From Lachnospiraceae bacterium (GTDB lineage Bacteria > Bacillota > Clostridia > Lachnospirales > Lachnospiraceae): DNA of 35,719 nt. This document shows positions 26,658-34,697 of the stretch, in pieces. The number at the start of each line of letters is the position of its first letter. Positions within the stretch are counted from its first letter, which is position 1. The position numbers and the translations under genes are program-made. Below the pieces are notes generated by a model. It was not told the DNA's origin. It worked only from the letters and a program-made list of their open reading frames with translations, and ran no database searches. The stretch lies in contig JAILEN010000077.1 of assembly GCA_024687655.1 (NCBI GenBank), positions 1 through 35,719 of the forward strand. The letters are read 5' to 3'.

Positions 26658-27458
26658 TTGTTCAGAGAGATCACATTAGGACAATATTATCCCGCAGACT
26701 CGATTTTGCATCGGCTGGATCCCAGGGTCAAGCTTTTCGGGACGCTCATCTACATCATAGTATTATTTGTGGCGTCCGAGCCCATATCCTTTGGAGTGAT
26801 AACTGCGGCTTTGATCTGTATCATCGTCATTTCAAAGGTACCCTTTTCCTATATGACAAAGGGACTTTCGGGCATAGTCATGCTTTTGGTGATCGCGGGA
26901 GTTTTTAATCTGTTCTTGACGCCGGGTATCCCCATTTTCAAACTGGGGCCCCTGACCATATCGGATATCGGACTTAAGAATGCGGCCATCATGGTCATCC
27001 GCATGGTGTACCTCATCGTGGGTACCTCACTTATGACACTGACTACCACCCCCAACCAGCTTACGGACGGGCTGGAGAGGAGCATGCGGCCCATGTCAAA
27101 GATCGGGCTGCCGGTACACGAGATCGCCATGATGATGTCCATTGCGCTTCGATTCATCCCTATTCTGGTGGAGGAGACGGACAAGATCATGAAGGCGCAG
27201 ATGGCCCGGGGTGCCGATTTTGAAACCGGAGGGATCATAAAAAGGGCCAAGGCCATGGTGCCCATCCTGGTGCCGCTTTTTGTATCGGCCTTCCGCAGGG
27301 CGTCGGATCTGGCCATGGCCATGGAGGCCCGGTGCTATCACGGAGGTGAGGGCAGGACCAAGATGAAGCCCCTCACATACACGGCTGCGGATCGTGTGGC
27401 GTATCTTATCATACTTTTATTTTTGGCAGGGATAGTAGCATTGTCGATTTTACTTTAG
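26658..27458 (+). CDS. ecfT: ECF transporter transmembrane protein EcfT
   Basis: Directly follows ecfA1A2; YYPADSILHRLDPRVKL; KAQMARGADFETG and MEARCYHGGEGRTKM coupling motifs; TTG start with GAGGAG RBS. Confidence 0.93.
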   Translation: MFREITLGQYYPADSILHRLDPRVKLFGTLIYIIVLFVASEPISFGVITAALICIIVISKVPFSYMTKGLSGIVMLLVIAGVFNLFLTPGIPIFKLGPLTISDIGLKNAAIMVIRMVYLIVGTSLMTLTTTPNQLTDGLERSMRPMSKIGLPVHEIAMMMSIALRFIPILVEETDKIMKAQMARGADFETGGIIKRAKAMVPILVPLFVSAFRRASDLAMAMEARCYHGGEGRTKMKPLTYTAADRVAYLIILLFLAGIVALSILL

Positions 27459-27486
27459 CAGGGGTCTTTGGTCGATATACCACCAT

Positions 27487-27574
27487 GTCATCCTGAGCAT
27501 GGTGAAGCTTCTGTCAGAGCCAGAAGCCTGAAGAAGTCATCGGAGATGACTTCAACCTAGCGAAGGATCTTTAA
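27487..27574 (+). repeat. Long form of dispersed repeat, forward orientation
   Basis: gtcatcctgagcatggtgaagcttctgtcagagccagaagcctgaagaagtcatcggagatgacttcaacctagcgaaggatctttaa; abuts the RBS of the 27583 ORF. Confidence 0.95.
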
Positions 27575-27582
27575 GGAGTTTT

Positions 27583-28287
27583 ATGTACGAAGTAAAAAGC
27601 AGAGTGGGACTGGATGCGGTAGGCCCGAGCGGACTCATAGGAGCTGATGCGATCCTGCGGGAGATGGTCAACTGTGCCGTCTACCAGACCCAGGACTGTG
27701 TTTATGATATCAATGAGATGGCAAAAAAGCACCGTGGGTGGTTTGTGATCTCATGGCAGGTGAGGATACATGGCCGGATGAAGCTGGCAGACGCCCTTAC
27801 GATTCAGACCTTTCCCTATGACTTTATGGGGTTTACCGGAAAGAGGCATTTTAAGATCCTGTCCGATTCCGGAGAGCTTCTGGTGAGCGCCAATTCCCTT
27901 TGGACCTGGATGGATATAGAAAAGGTACGGCCGGTCCGTATACCGGCAGACTTTCTGGATCTTTTTGGACAGGACGGGCCGCCTGAGGAGGAGTGGCCGG
28001 GACGGAAGCTTATGATCCCCGAGGATATGACGGAAAGATACCGCTTTACGGTATCCCCCATGTTTTTGGATACCAATGGTCATATGAACAATTCCTATTA
28101 TGTCAGTGCGGCGCAAAAGTGTCTGCCTGACGGGATGGATCCCAGGGCCTTTTATGTGGAGTACAGGAAGCAGGCCCTGCCGGATGCTGAGGTGGTGGCC
28201 TGTTCATCTGCACCCGGTGATGAGATGACGGTGGTCATGTACGATACGGATGGGGAAGTATATTCAGTGGTGAGATTTGAATGTTAG
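27583..28287 (+). CDS. Acyl-ACP thioesterase-like protein
   Basis: Hotdog-fold sequence; WVISW-type strand, FLDTNGHMNNSYYVSAAQ motif. Confidence 0.88.
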   Translation: MYEVKSRVGLDAVGPSGLIGADAILREMVNCAVYQTQDCVYDINEMAKKHRGWFVISWQVRIHGRMKLADALTIQTFPYDFMGFTGKRHFKILSDSGELLVSANSLWTWMDIEKVRPVRIPADFLDLFGQDGPPEEEWPGRKLMIPEDMTERYRFTVSPMFLDTNGHMNNSYYVSAAQKCLPDGMDPRAFYVEYRKQALPDAEVVACSSAPGDEMTVVMYDTDGEVYSVVRFEC

Positions 28288-29120
28288 AAGTCGGAAGATA
28301 TAAAAACTTAACGGTCGAAAAAAAGGTGGAGTTCGGAGTTTATCTGAATGAGTCCGGGGCCAAAGGTGAGGAGCATGTGCTTCTTCCTGCGGCACAGGTG
28401 CCCGAGGGCGTGGGGCCCGGTGATGAGATCAGAGTCTTTATCTACAGGGATTCCAGGGACAGGCTCATCGCCACCACCAACAAGCCGGCGATTTCCATGG
28501 GAGAGGTGGCACCCCTTAAGGTAAAGGAGGTCACCAAGGTGGGAGGCTTTTTGGACTGGGGACTGGAAAAGGATCTTTTTTTACCCTATGCTGAGATGAC
28601 AAAAAAGCCGAAAGCCGGTGATACCATACTTGTGCGGATGTATGCAGACAAGAGCGACAGGCTCTGCGCCAGCATGAAGCATGTCTACGAGGAGCTTTCT
28701 ACCAGATCTCCCTACAATGCAGGAGATGAGGTGACGGGCAGGATATATGAGTTCGGACATGATTTCGGAACCTTTGTGGCAGTGGATGATAAGTTCTCCG
28801 CCATGATCCCCAGACATGAGAATGTGGAGAACCTGAGGATCGGAGATGTGATAAATGCCAGAGTCACACGGGTTTTGGAGGATGGAAAACTGGATCTTTC
28901 TCTCAGGGAAAAATCCTACATACAGATGGAGGACGATGCTGAGGCAGTCATGTCTCTCATCGAGGCCTATGCCGGAGTGCTGCCTTTTTCCGAGAAGGCT
29001 TCTCCGGAGGTGATAATGCGTGAGACAGGATTGTCAAAGGCAGCGTTTAAACGCGCCGTCGGGCGGCTGTACAAGGAGCGCCGCATTGATCTTTCCGATG
29101 GGAGAATTCGCAAGATATAA
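28281..29120 (+). CDS. cvfB: CvfB-like S1 RNA-binding protein
   Basis: S1 repeats (GGFLDWGLEKDLFLPYAEM, FGTFVAVDDKFSAMIPRHE) and C-terminal winged helix (ETGLSKAAFKRAVGRLYKERRI). Confidence 0.88.
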   Translation: MLEVGRYKNLTVEKKVEFGVYLNESGAKGEEHVLLPAAQVPEGVGPGDEIRVFIYRDSRDRLIATTNKPAISMGEVAPLKVKEVTKVGGFLDWGLEKDLFLPYAEMTKKPKAGDTILVRMYADKSDRLCASMKHVYEELSTRSPYNAGDEVTGRIYEFGHDFGTFVAVDDKFSAMIPRHENVENLRIGDVINARVTRVLEDGKLDLSLREKSYIQMEDDAEAVMSLIEAYAGVLPFSEKASPEVIMRETGLSKAAFKRAVGRLYKERRIDLSDGRIRKI

Positions 29121-29162
29121 CCCGGTCGGAGTATTCCCCGTTGCTCTGTGGCGGACTTGATT

Positions 29163-29246
29163 GTCATCCTGAGCGTGGTGAAGCTTCTGTCAGAGCCAGA
29201 AGCCTGAAGAAGTCATCGGAGATGACTTCAACCTAGCGAAGGATCT
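29163..29246 (+). repeat. Long form of dispersed repeat, forward orientation
   Basis: Same 84-bp core as 27487-27570 with one visible substitution (gagcGtgg vs gagcAtgg); upstream of ridA RBS. Confidence 0.95.
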
Positions 29247-29266
29247 TATATAAGGAGGAAAACAAA

Positions 29267-29659
29267 ATGAAACAGATAATCTCTACAGACAAGGCACCCG
29301 CAGCCATCGGCCCCTACAGTCAGGCTGCAGTAGTAAACGGATTTTTGTACACATCAGGAGTGATCCCCGTGGATCCTGCTACAGGCAATATCCCCGAGGG
29401 CAGCGTGGCTCAGGCCGAGCAGGCTTTTACTAACATCAAAAATCTCATTGAGGCCGGCGGATCATCCATGGACAAGGTGATAAAGACCACTGTCTTCATT
29501 AAGGAGATGAATGACTTTGCCGCCATCAATGAGGTATATGGCAGATACTTTGTGGAGCCCTACCCCTGCCGCAGCTGCGTCGAGGTGGCCCGCCTGCCCA
29601 AGGACGTGATGCTGGAGATCGAGGCTATAGCTGAGATGAACGATCATCCGGTGGATTAA
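29267..29659 (+). CDS. ridA: RidA family reactive intermediate/imine deaminase
   Basis: IGPYSQAAVVNGFLYTSGVIPVDPATG; PYPCRSCVEVARLPKDVMLEIEAIA. Confidence 0.96.
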   Translation: MKQIISTDKAPAAIGPYSQAAVVNGFLYTSGVIPVDPATGNIPEGSVAQAEQAFTNIKNLIEAGGSSMDKVIKTTVFIKEMNDFAAINEVYGRYFVEPYPCRSCVEVARLPKDVMLEIEAIAEMNDHPVD

Positions 29660-29672
29660 TGAATGCATAAAA

Positions 29673-29714
29673 AGATCCCCCACACCGCTAAAAAGGTGAG
29701 GGGGATTATTTTTT
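29673..29714. terminator. Bidirectional terminator between ridA and yjfB
   Basis: ATCCCCC-aCACC / GGTG-aGGGGGAT stem flanked by T-rich tails on both strands. Confidence 0.85.
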
Positions 29715-29730
29715 GGTTTTCCTGAAATCT

Positions 29731-29922
29731 CTACACAGAGACATCGATATTGCCACCGATATTGGGATCAACGGACGGCACGGTGGAGATAAGCTGTGCC
29801 ACCTCGGCGCCCTCCATTTTCATATCGTCCATCTGCATGTCCATGACTGCATATCCGATCTCTGTCAGAGCCTTGCCCTGGGCCATCAATGTCGCCATAT
29901 TTGCTACGCTTGTTACATCCAT
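29731..29922 (-). CDS. yjfB: YjfB family putative motility protein
   Basis: MDVTSVANMATLMAQGKALTEIGYAVMDMQMDDMKMEGAEVAQLI; RBS aaggag on the minus strand. Confidence 0.85.
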   Translation of the reverse strand: MDVTSVANMATLMAQGKALTEIGYAVMDMQMDDMKMEGAEVAQLISTVPSVDPNIGGNIDVSV

Positions 29923-30042
29923 GTTATATCTCCTTATCACATATCTGAAATCTGCTACTACCTATGCGATATGGATAAAAATCCATTTCTATAAATCATA
30001 TCGGATGCATTAGGTTTTTTCTTAACCCCTGAAGTATGAAAA

Positions 30043-31215
30043 TTATATCCCGTACTCCTTTAATACGTCAAGCATTTCCGAAATTCTGATGTTATAGGTG
30101 TGATACTTTTCTGTTTTGGCACGGCCCGAAGCGGCTATACGCTGACGCTGATCATCATGATCTGCATAGTACAGTGCCTTTTCCACCATATCTTCCCTGC
30201 TGAAAAATGAGACCAGATCCTCTCCCTCCTTAAAGTACATGGGAGTCTCTGCCTGGAAATTGGTCAGAAGAAAACCTCCGCTTCCCAGGACATCCCATAC
30301 CCGAAGGGGCAGGCCGCTTTTGATATTGGGAATAGTAAAGTTGAGATTGATATCGGATCCGGCGAATACCAGGGGCATCTCACTCCAATAATCCACTCCC
30401 CCCCGGTAGGTAACATGCAAAAGCTCCGAGGTGTCGCTTCCGGTGTAGATCGTGACCGGGAGCTTTTTTGAGAGCATGGTAAGCCCGCGTTTTCTCTCTA
30501 TCTGAGCGATCTTGTAGCCCAGGGTTGTGGTGGAAAAGATGAGTCCCAGATCGGAAAAGGAGCCGGGTGATTTTTCCAGGGTAAAGTATTCTGAAAGCTC
30601 CGCTAAGATATCTGGTGTGAGGGAGTCCTCCACTACGGAGCTGCCATAGAGATCACTCTGTATCTCCATCACCGCTTCAAAGTATCCTCGCAGATGATCG
30701 GAAAGCTTTGATTCTATCCTGTCATAGGAGTTTCGCTCGTAGAGGCTGCCTACAAAACTGACCTTATTTACGTATGGCCTGATATCCTGGGCAGAGAGTA
30801 CGGCGTCGATCCTGGTGGTATCTACACAAAGAGGCAGATAGTGGATGTTTTTTACACCCATCCCGGAAAATTCGCGGTAGTTGGTCTGGTCAAAGGTAAA
30901 GATGATATTGGTATCGTAGAATACGGACTCATGGTGCATGGATATCAGAGGGTTGTCGCAGCTCCAGGATACATAGGGAATGGACAGGTCGTGACAGACC
31001 TCGGCGATCACTGCGAAGTAATTGACGGTAAAGACGAAATCATATTTTTTTGCACGAAGGGCGGATGATAGCTTCTCGGCAAATTCGGGTGCGATGTCAT
31101 AGCTGTCCAGATGCTGCCAGACTTCATCCACCTCATAGCCCATGGATGTAAAAGTGGCTTTTATGTCTTTGTAGTTGTACGCCCTCCAGCGGTACATGTA
31201 GATCCTTTTTTCCAT
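30043..31215 (-). CDS. CgeB-family glycosyltransferase
   Basis: FVFTVNYFAVIAEVCHDLSIPYVSWSCDNPL; LPLCVDTTRID; C-terminal NLNFTIPNIKSGLPLRVWDVLGSGGFLLTN. Confidence 0.88.
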   Translation of the reverse strand: MEKRIYMYRWRAYNYKDIKATFTSMGYEVDEVWQHLDSYDIAPEFAEKLSSALRAKKYDFVFTVNYFAVIAEVCHDLSIPYVSWSCDNPLISMHHESVFYDTNIIFTFDQTNYREFSGMGVKNIHYLPLCVDTTRIDAVLSAQDIRPYVNKVSFVGSLYERNSYDRIESKLSDHLRGYFEAVMEIQSDLYGSSVVEDSLTPDILAELSEYFTLEKSPGSFSDLGLIFSTTTLGYKIAQIERKRGLTMLSKKLPVTIYTGSDTSELLHVTYRGGVDYWSEMPLVFAGSDINLNFTIPNIKSGLPLRVWDVLGSGGFLLTNFQAETPMYFKEGEDLVSFFSREDMVEKALYYADHDDQRQRIAASGRAKTEKYHTYNIRISEMLDVLKEYGI

Positions 31216-31231
31216 GAGCCTATAATATCAT

Positions 31232-31260
31232 ATTATGTGAGAAGTTATAAAAACAAACAA
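31232..31260 (-). promoter_or_regulatory. Putative promoter for the glycosyltransferase (TTGTTT-N17-CATAAT on minus strand)
   Basis: Spacing and hexamers read on the reverse complement. Confidence 0.45.
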
Positions 31261-31303
31261 TACCTACTATTATTATCGGCATTTTTTATGTATTCTTTAT
31301 CAG

Positions 31304-31332
31304 TTGAAGTTTTGAGCATTTTCTACTATACT
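31304..31332 (+). promoter_or_regulatory. Putative promoter for the patatin-like gene (TTGAAG-N17-TATACT)
   Basis: TTGAAG 31304-31309, TATACT 31327-31332. Confidence 0.6.
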
Positions 31333-31361
31333 TAACACTTGTATAAAGAAAGAGGCATAAG

Positions 31362-32240
31362 ATGAAAACTGGACTGATAGTAGAGGGCGGCGGCATGAAA
31401 TGCGCCTATTCAGCCGGAGTGCTGGATGCATTTTTAGACAATGATATAGGCTTTGACTATTGCATAGGTGTGTCAGCGGGAGCCGCCAATGCGGTAAGCT
31501 TCCTGGCCGGCCAGCGGGAGAGGAATCTCAGGTTTTATACAGAGTATTCCAAGTCACCAAAATACTTCGGTGTCAGGAGTTTCATACATACGGGCAATCT
31601 CTTCGGGCTGGACTATATCTACGGAGATCTCTCCGAGGAGGGAGGCTTGGATCCCGTGGACTTTGATGCAGTGATGGCGAACCCCTGCTATTTTGAATGT
31701 GCTGCGACAGATGCCGGGACCGGGAGCCCTCACTACTTTTCAAAGGATGATATGGCGCCGGATGATTTTTCGATAATAAAGGCCACATGTGCGCTTCCTG
31801 TGGCGTCAAAGCCGGTGGAGGTGCAGGGCAGTTTTTATTTTGACGGAGGCGTCTCGGACTCCATACCCATATTCAGGGCAGAGGAGATGGGGTGCGACAG
31901 AGTGGTGGTGCTTTTGTCAAAGCCGAAGGGATTTCGCATGACGCCCCAGGCTCACAAGCCCATTTACAAGAGGTGGCTCAGGGATTACCCCTCTGTGGTG
32001 CATATCCTAAACCACAGGCATGAGAGATATAATGCCCAGATGGATGAGATACTCAAATGGGAGGATGAGGGCAGGTCAATGATCTTTTACACTCCCGACA
32101 TGGAGGACATGGGAACCTATTCAACCGATCCTAAGATAGCCATGATGCTGTACAAGAGCGGGCTGTATGACGGCGGTGAGAGAATCGATGAGATAAAGGA
32201 GTTTTTGAGTAAATGTATAACAGAAGAAGCGGTTTTTTAA
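31362..32240 (+). CDS. Patatin-like phospholipase family protein
   Basis: VEGGGMKCAYSAGVLDAFLD; GVSAGAANA (GxSxG); DGGVSDSIPI (catalytic Asp motif). Confidence 0.93.
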   Translation: MKTGLIVEGGGMKCAYSAGVLDAFLDNDIGFDYCIGVSAGAANAVSFLAGQRERNLRFYTEYSKSPKYFGVRSFIHTGNLFGLDYIYGDLSEEGGLDPVDFDAVMANPCYFECAATDAGTGSPHYFSKDDMAPDDFSIIKATCALPVASKPVEVQGSFYFDGGVSDSIPIFRAEEMGCDRVVVLLSKPKGFRMTPQAHKPIYKRWLRDYPSVVHILNHRHERYNAQMDEILKWEDEGRSMIFYTPDMEDMGTYSTDPKIAMMLYKSGLYDGGERIDEIKEFLSKCITEEAVF

Positions 32241-33130
32241 TGTGTTTGGCGGCACCCTTTTTTGCTTTTTTGGTCCAGCAGGGCCTGTCCATAATGTGGA
32301 TGGAGATCTATATGGGATATTCCCTTTCCCACTATGACGGCGGCGATTATATGGAGTATATGCAAAAGATGTCGGAGGGGATGATGAATGCGGATGCCCT
32401 TGCCATTGTATCCATGATATACGCCATTATCTGTATTGTGTGGTTTGGAGTCTGGTACTACAGGCTGAAATACAATATGCCCCATGATACGGTTACGGGG
32501 CCTGCCATCGTAAAGGATAAGGCTTATGAAGTTATGGATAAGCAGCGGGGGCTTTTCGAGGGCTATTCCTGGACCATCATTCCCGGACTGATACTTCTGG
32601 CTCTGGGGGGACAGGTTGTTTGCAGCTTTTTCATGGAGTTCGTCGGCTCTCTCAGGCCCTCATGGTATGAGTTTTATGAGGAGCTTATGAAAAGCATGGG
32701 CATGGAATCGGACAAGCTGGGTGTGCCTATCATACTTTATGCCCTTATTCTGGGACCTGTCTGTGAGGAGCTTACCTTCAGGGGCCTCAGCTACAACTAT
32801 GCCCGCAGGTCTTTGGGCTTCTGGGCTACCAACATTATCACTGCACTGCTTTTCGGTCTCATGCATATGAATCCCCTGCAGGGGAGCATGGCGGCCCTGA
32901 TCGGACTGGTATTTGGTGCTTTATACGAAAAGAGCAGGAATATCTTTGTGCCCATGGCATTGCATATTTTGTTCAATACGGCGGGTTTACTCGGAGGCCA
33001 GTTTGTCACGCTGGGAGATACGCCCTTTAAGTTCTTTGCCATTTTGCTTGTGAGCCTTTTGGTAAGCTATGTGGGCTATGAGCTGGTCATCAGGGCCATA
33101 CCTCAGAGGATCGATATTGAGATAAGGTAA
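32213..33130 (+). CDS. CPBP family intramembrane metalloprotease
   Basis: GPVCEELTFRGL (EExxxR), ALLFGLMHMN (FxxxH), VPMALHILFNTAG. Confidence 0.9.
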   Translation: MYNRRSGFLMCLAAPFFAFLVQQGLSIMWMEIYMGYSLSHYDGGDYMEYMQKMSEGMMNADALAIVSMIYAIICIVWFGVWYYRLKYNMPHDTVTGPAIVKDKAYEVMDKQRGLFEGYSWTIIPGLILLALGGQVVCSFFMEFVGSLRPSWYEFYEELMKSMGMESDKLGVPIILYALILGPVCEELTFRGLSYNYARRSLGFWATNIITALLFGLMHMNPLQGSMAALIGLVFGALYEKSRNIFVPMALHILFNTAGLLGGQFVTLGDTPFKFFAILLVSLLVSYVGYELVIRAIPQRIDIEIR

Positions 33131-33164
33131 TATTGCAGGATCTTTTGAGGAGGTATCAGACAAC

Positions 33165-33944
33165 ATGAAAAAGTCTCTTAGAATATGTGCATTTTTGACA
33201 GTATTGTCCCTGGCCCTGTCATCCGGTTTTTTCATGGATGCTCAGGCGGCAAAGGGGCCGGCAAAAGGGGATGAAAGCCTGGCATATATCTGCTTTTTTA
33301 ATACCACCGGGACGGATCAGACATATCTGTATATTTCCGATCATATGAAGGATATCCAGACTCAGCAGGGAGTCACTCCCAATGTCGGCAAGGTGAAGGG
33401 CGCCACCTACGATGAAAAGACCAATACGCTGACGCTGGATGGTTATAATGGGCATGCCATGTACATATCTGCCAATATGATGGGAGACAATTTCAAGATC
33501 CTGCTCAAAGGGGATAACAGCGTCCGTAATCTCGCTGTATATGCGGACGGATATGGCGGCAGTGTCACCATCAAGGGCAGGGGCACTCTTACCTGCAACA
33601 AGGATAAAAAGGCGGCTGCATCCGTGTATGGATCGGGGATCCTTTTGGGCGCGGAGGGGACAAAGGCTGCTATTACCATAGCCGATACCTGTACGGTCAC
33701 TTCCTTCGGGAACTCCTATACCGGATATGCTCCGAATGAAAAGAGGGAGTATCCTGGGAAAATGAAGGGGCGCCCGGTTTATGTATACGGCGATCTTTCA
33801 GACAAGGCTGAAGAGGTGATAAAGGCCGGTGGCAAGCTCACCGGTGCAAAGTACAAGACCGTCGCCCGGGAGGGTGAGTTGTATGACATTTATTCCACCG
33901 CCGGCAGATTTGTCAGCAAGGCAGTGAAGAAGGGGAAGAAGTAG
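33165..33944 (+). CDS. Secreted protein of unknown function, beta-repeat-like
   Basis: Signal peptide MKKSLRICAFLTVLSLALSSGFFMDAQA; repeated short beta-strand-like segments (NTLTLDGYNG, NFKILLKGDN, SVTIKGRGTLTC, AAITIADTCTVTS). Confidence 0.8.
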   Translation: MKKSLRICAFLTVLSLALSSGFFMDAQAAKGPAKGDESLAYICFFNTTGTDQTYLYISDHMKDIQTQQGVTPNVGKVKGATYDEKTNTLTLDGYNGHAMYISANMMGDNFKILLKGDNSVRNLAVYADGYGGSVTIKGRGTLTCNKDKKAAASVYGSGILLGAEGTKAAITIADTCTVTSFGNSYTGYAPNEKREYPGKMKGRPVYVYGDLSDKAEEVIKAGGKLTGAKYKTVAREGELYDIYSTAGRFVSKAVKKGKK

Positions 33945-34021
33945 GGTGGTAAGCCACTTCGATTTCATGTATAATATTGATGGGAGATAATCACCTGGCA
34001 ATCAATAGGAGTATCGCAAAT

Positions 34022-34294
34022 ATGGTTAATATTATCTATAATCAAAAAATGGGTTGTATTACCTATAGTAGGGACAATTATACGATATCTACCATGCTTG
34101 TAAGCTACGATGATGCGGTAAAAATAGTGAACTTTGAAGGTGGACTGTTAACTATCCTGATGAAGAAGAATGACAGGAATGAAGAGGAATATGTGGACTT
34201 TGCCCATGCTCTTTCTTCACTTTATATGTCGAAAATGTCAAAACAGTATTTTGACGGGATTAAATTGGAAGATATAAAGCTTATCAGGAGATGA
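34022..34294 (+). CDS. Small uncharacterised protein, coupled to a DUF4160-like gene
   Basis: RBS aggag upstream of ATG 34022; ATGA overlap with the next ORF. Confidence 0.65.
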   Translation: MVNIIYNQKMGCITYSRDNYTISTMLVSYDDAVKIVNFEGGLLTILMKKNDRNEEEYVDFAHALSSLYMSKMSKQYFDGIKLEDIKLIRR

Positions 34295-34491
34295 AGATTT
34301 ATCTATATTTTACAAGTGCTTGCATTGTAGAAGCCTTTCATGTTCATGCAAGCGATAAGAAGCTTTCTGAATCCGGATCTGCAAAGTTTTATGTTCGTAA
34401 AGACGGAAGTTGTGAGGTCCAGAAGAGAGGGAGACTTAACGATCGGGAAGTCTCTGCAATAGAAGACTTCATCTTTCAGCATAAAGATTAA
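34291..34491 (+). CDS. DUF4160-like small protein
   Basis: MKIYLYFTSACIVEAFHVHASDKKLSESGSAKFYVRKDGSCEVQKRGRLNDREVSAIEDFI resembles DUF4160 proteins. Confidence 0.7.
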   Translation: MKIYLYFTSACIVEAFHVHASDKKLSESGSAKFYVRKDGSCEVQKRGRLNDREVSAIEDFIFQHKD

Positions 34492-34508
34492 ATGTATGAA
34501 AAATGGAT

Positions 34509-34536
34509 CTCCGGGCAAGGGAAACCGGAGTTTTTT
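34509..34536 (+). terminator. Rho-independent terminator
   Basis: CTCCGG ... CCGGAG stem followed by T6. Confidence 0.8.
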
Positions 34537-34697
34537 GGCATCAATTCCAAGTCATAATTAGTCATAACATTCCGGCATTCAAACCATCACCCTCACCTGC
34601 CCCGCCTTACAATACCATAAGAAAACCAACGAGTTTTTTAGTTTCTTTGGGGAACTATTTTTGTTGCATATAATCCATTTATTAGTACAATAATAAC

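Noticed and set aside
26529-29246. CRISPR array from the repeated segments
   Set aside because: Repeats are dispersed, in mixed orientations, separated by genes, and not regularly spaced; no cas genes
26529-29246. Insertion sequence
   Set aside because: No transposase ORF, no target-site duplication evident; repeats are non-coding and REP/MITE-like
29713-30013. Two plus-strand ORFs (29713-29994, 29750-30013)
   Set aside because: Opposite yjfB; no RBS or family, while the minus-strand YjfB reading is recognisable
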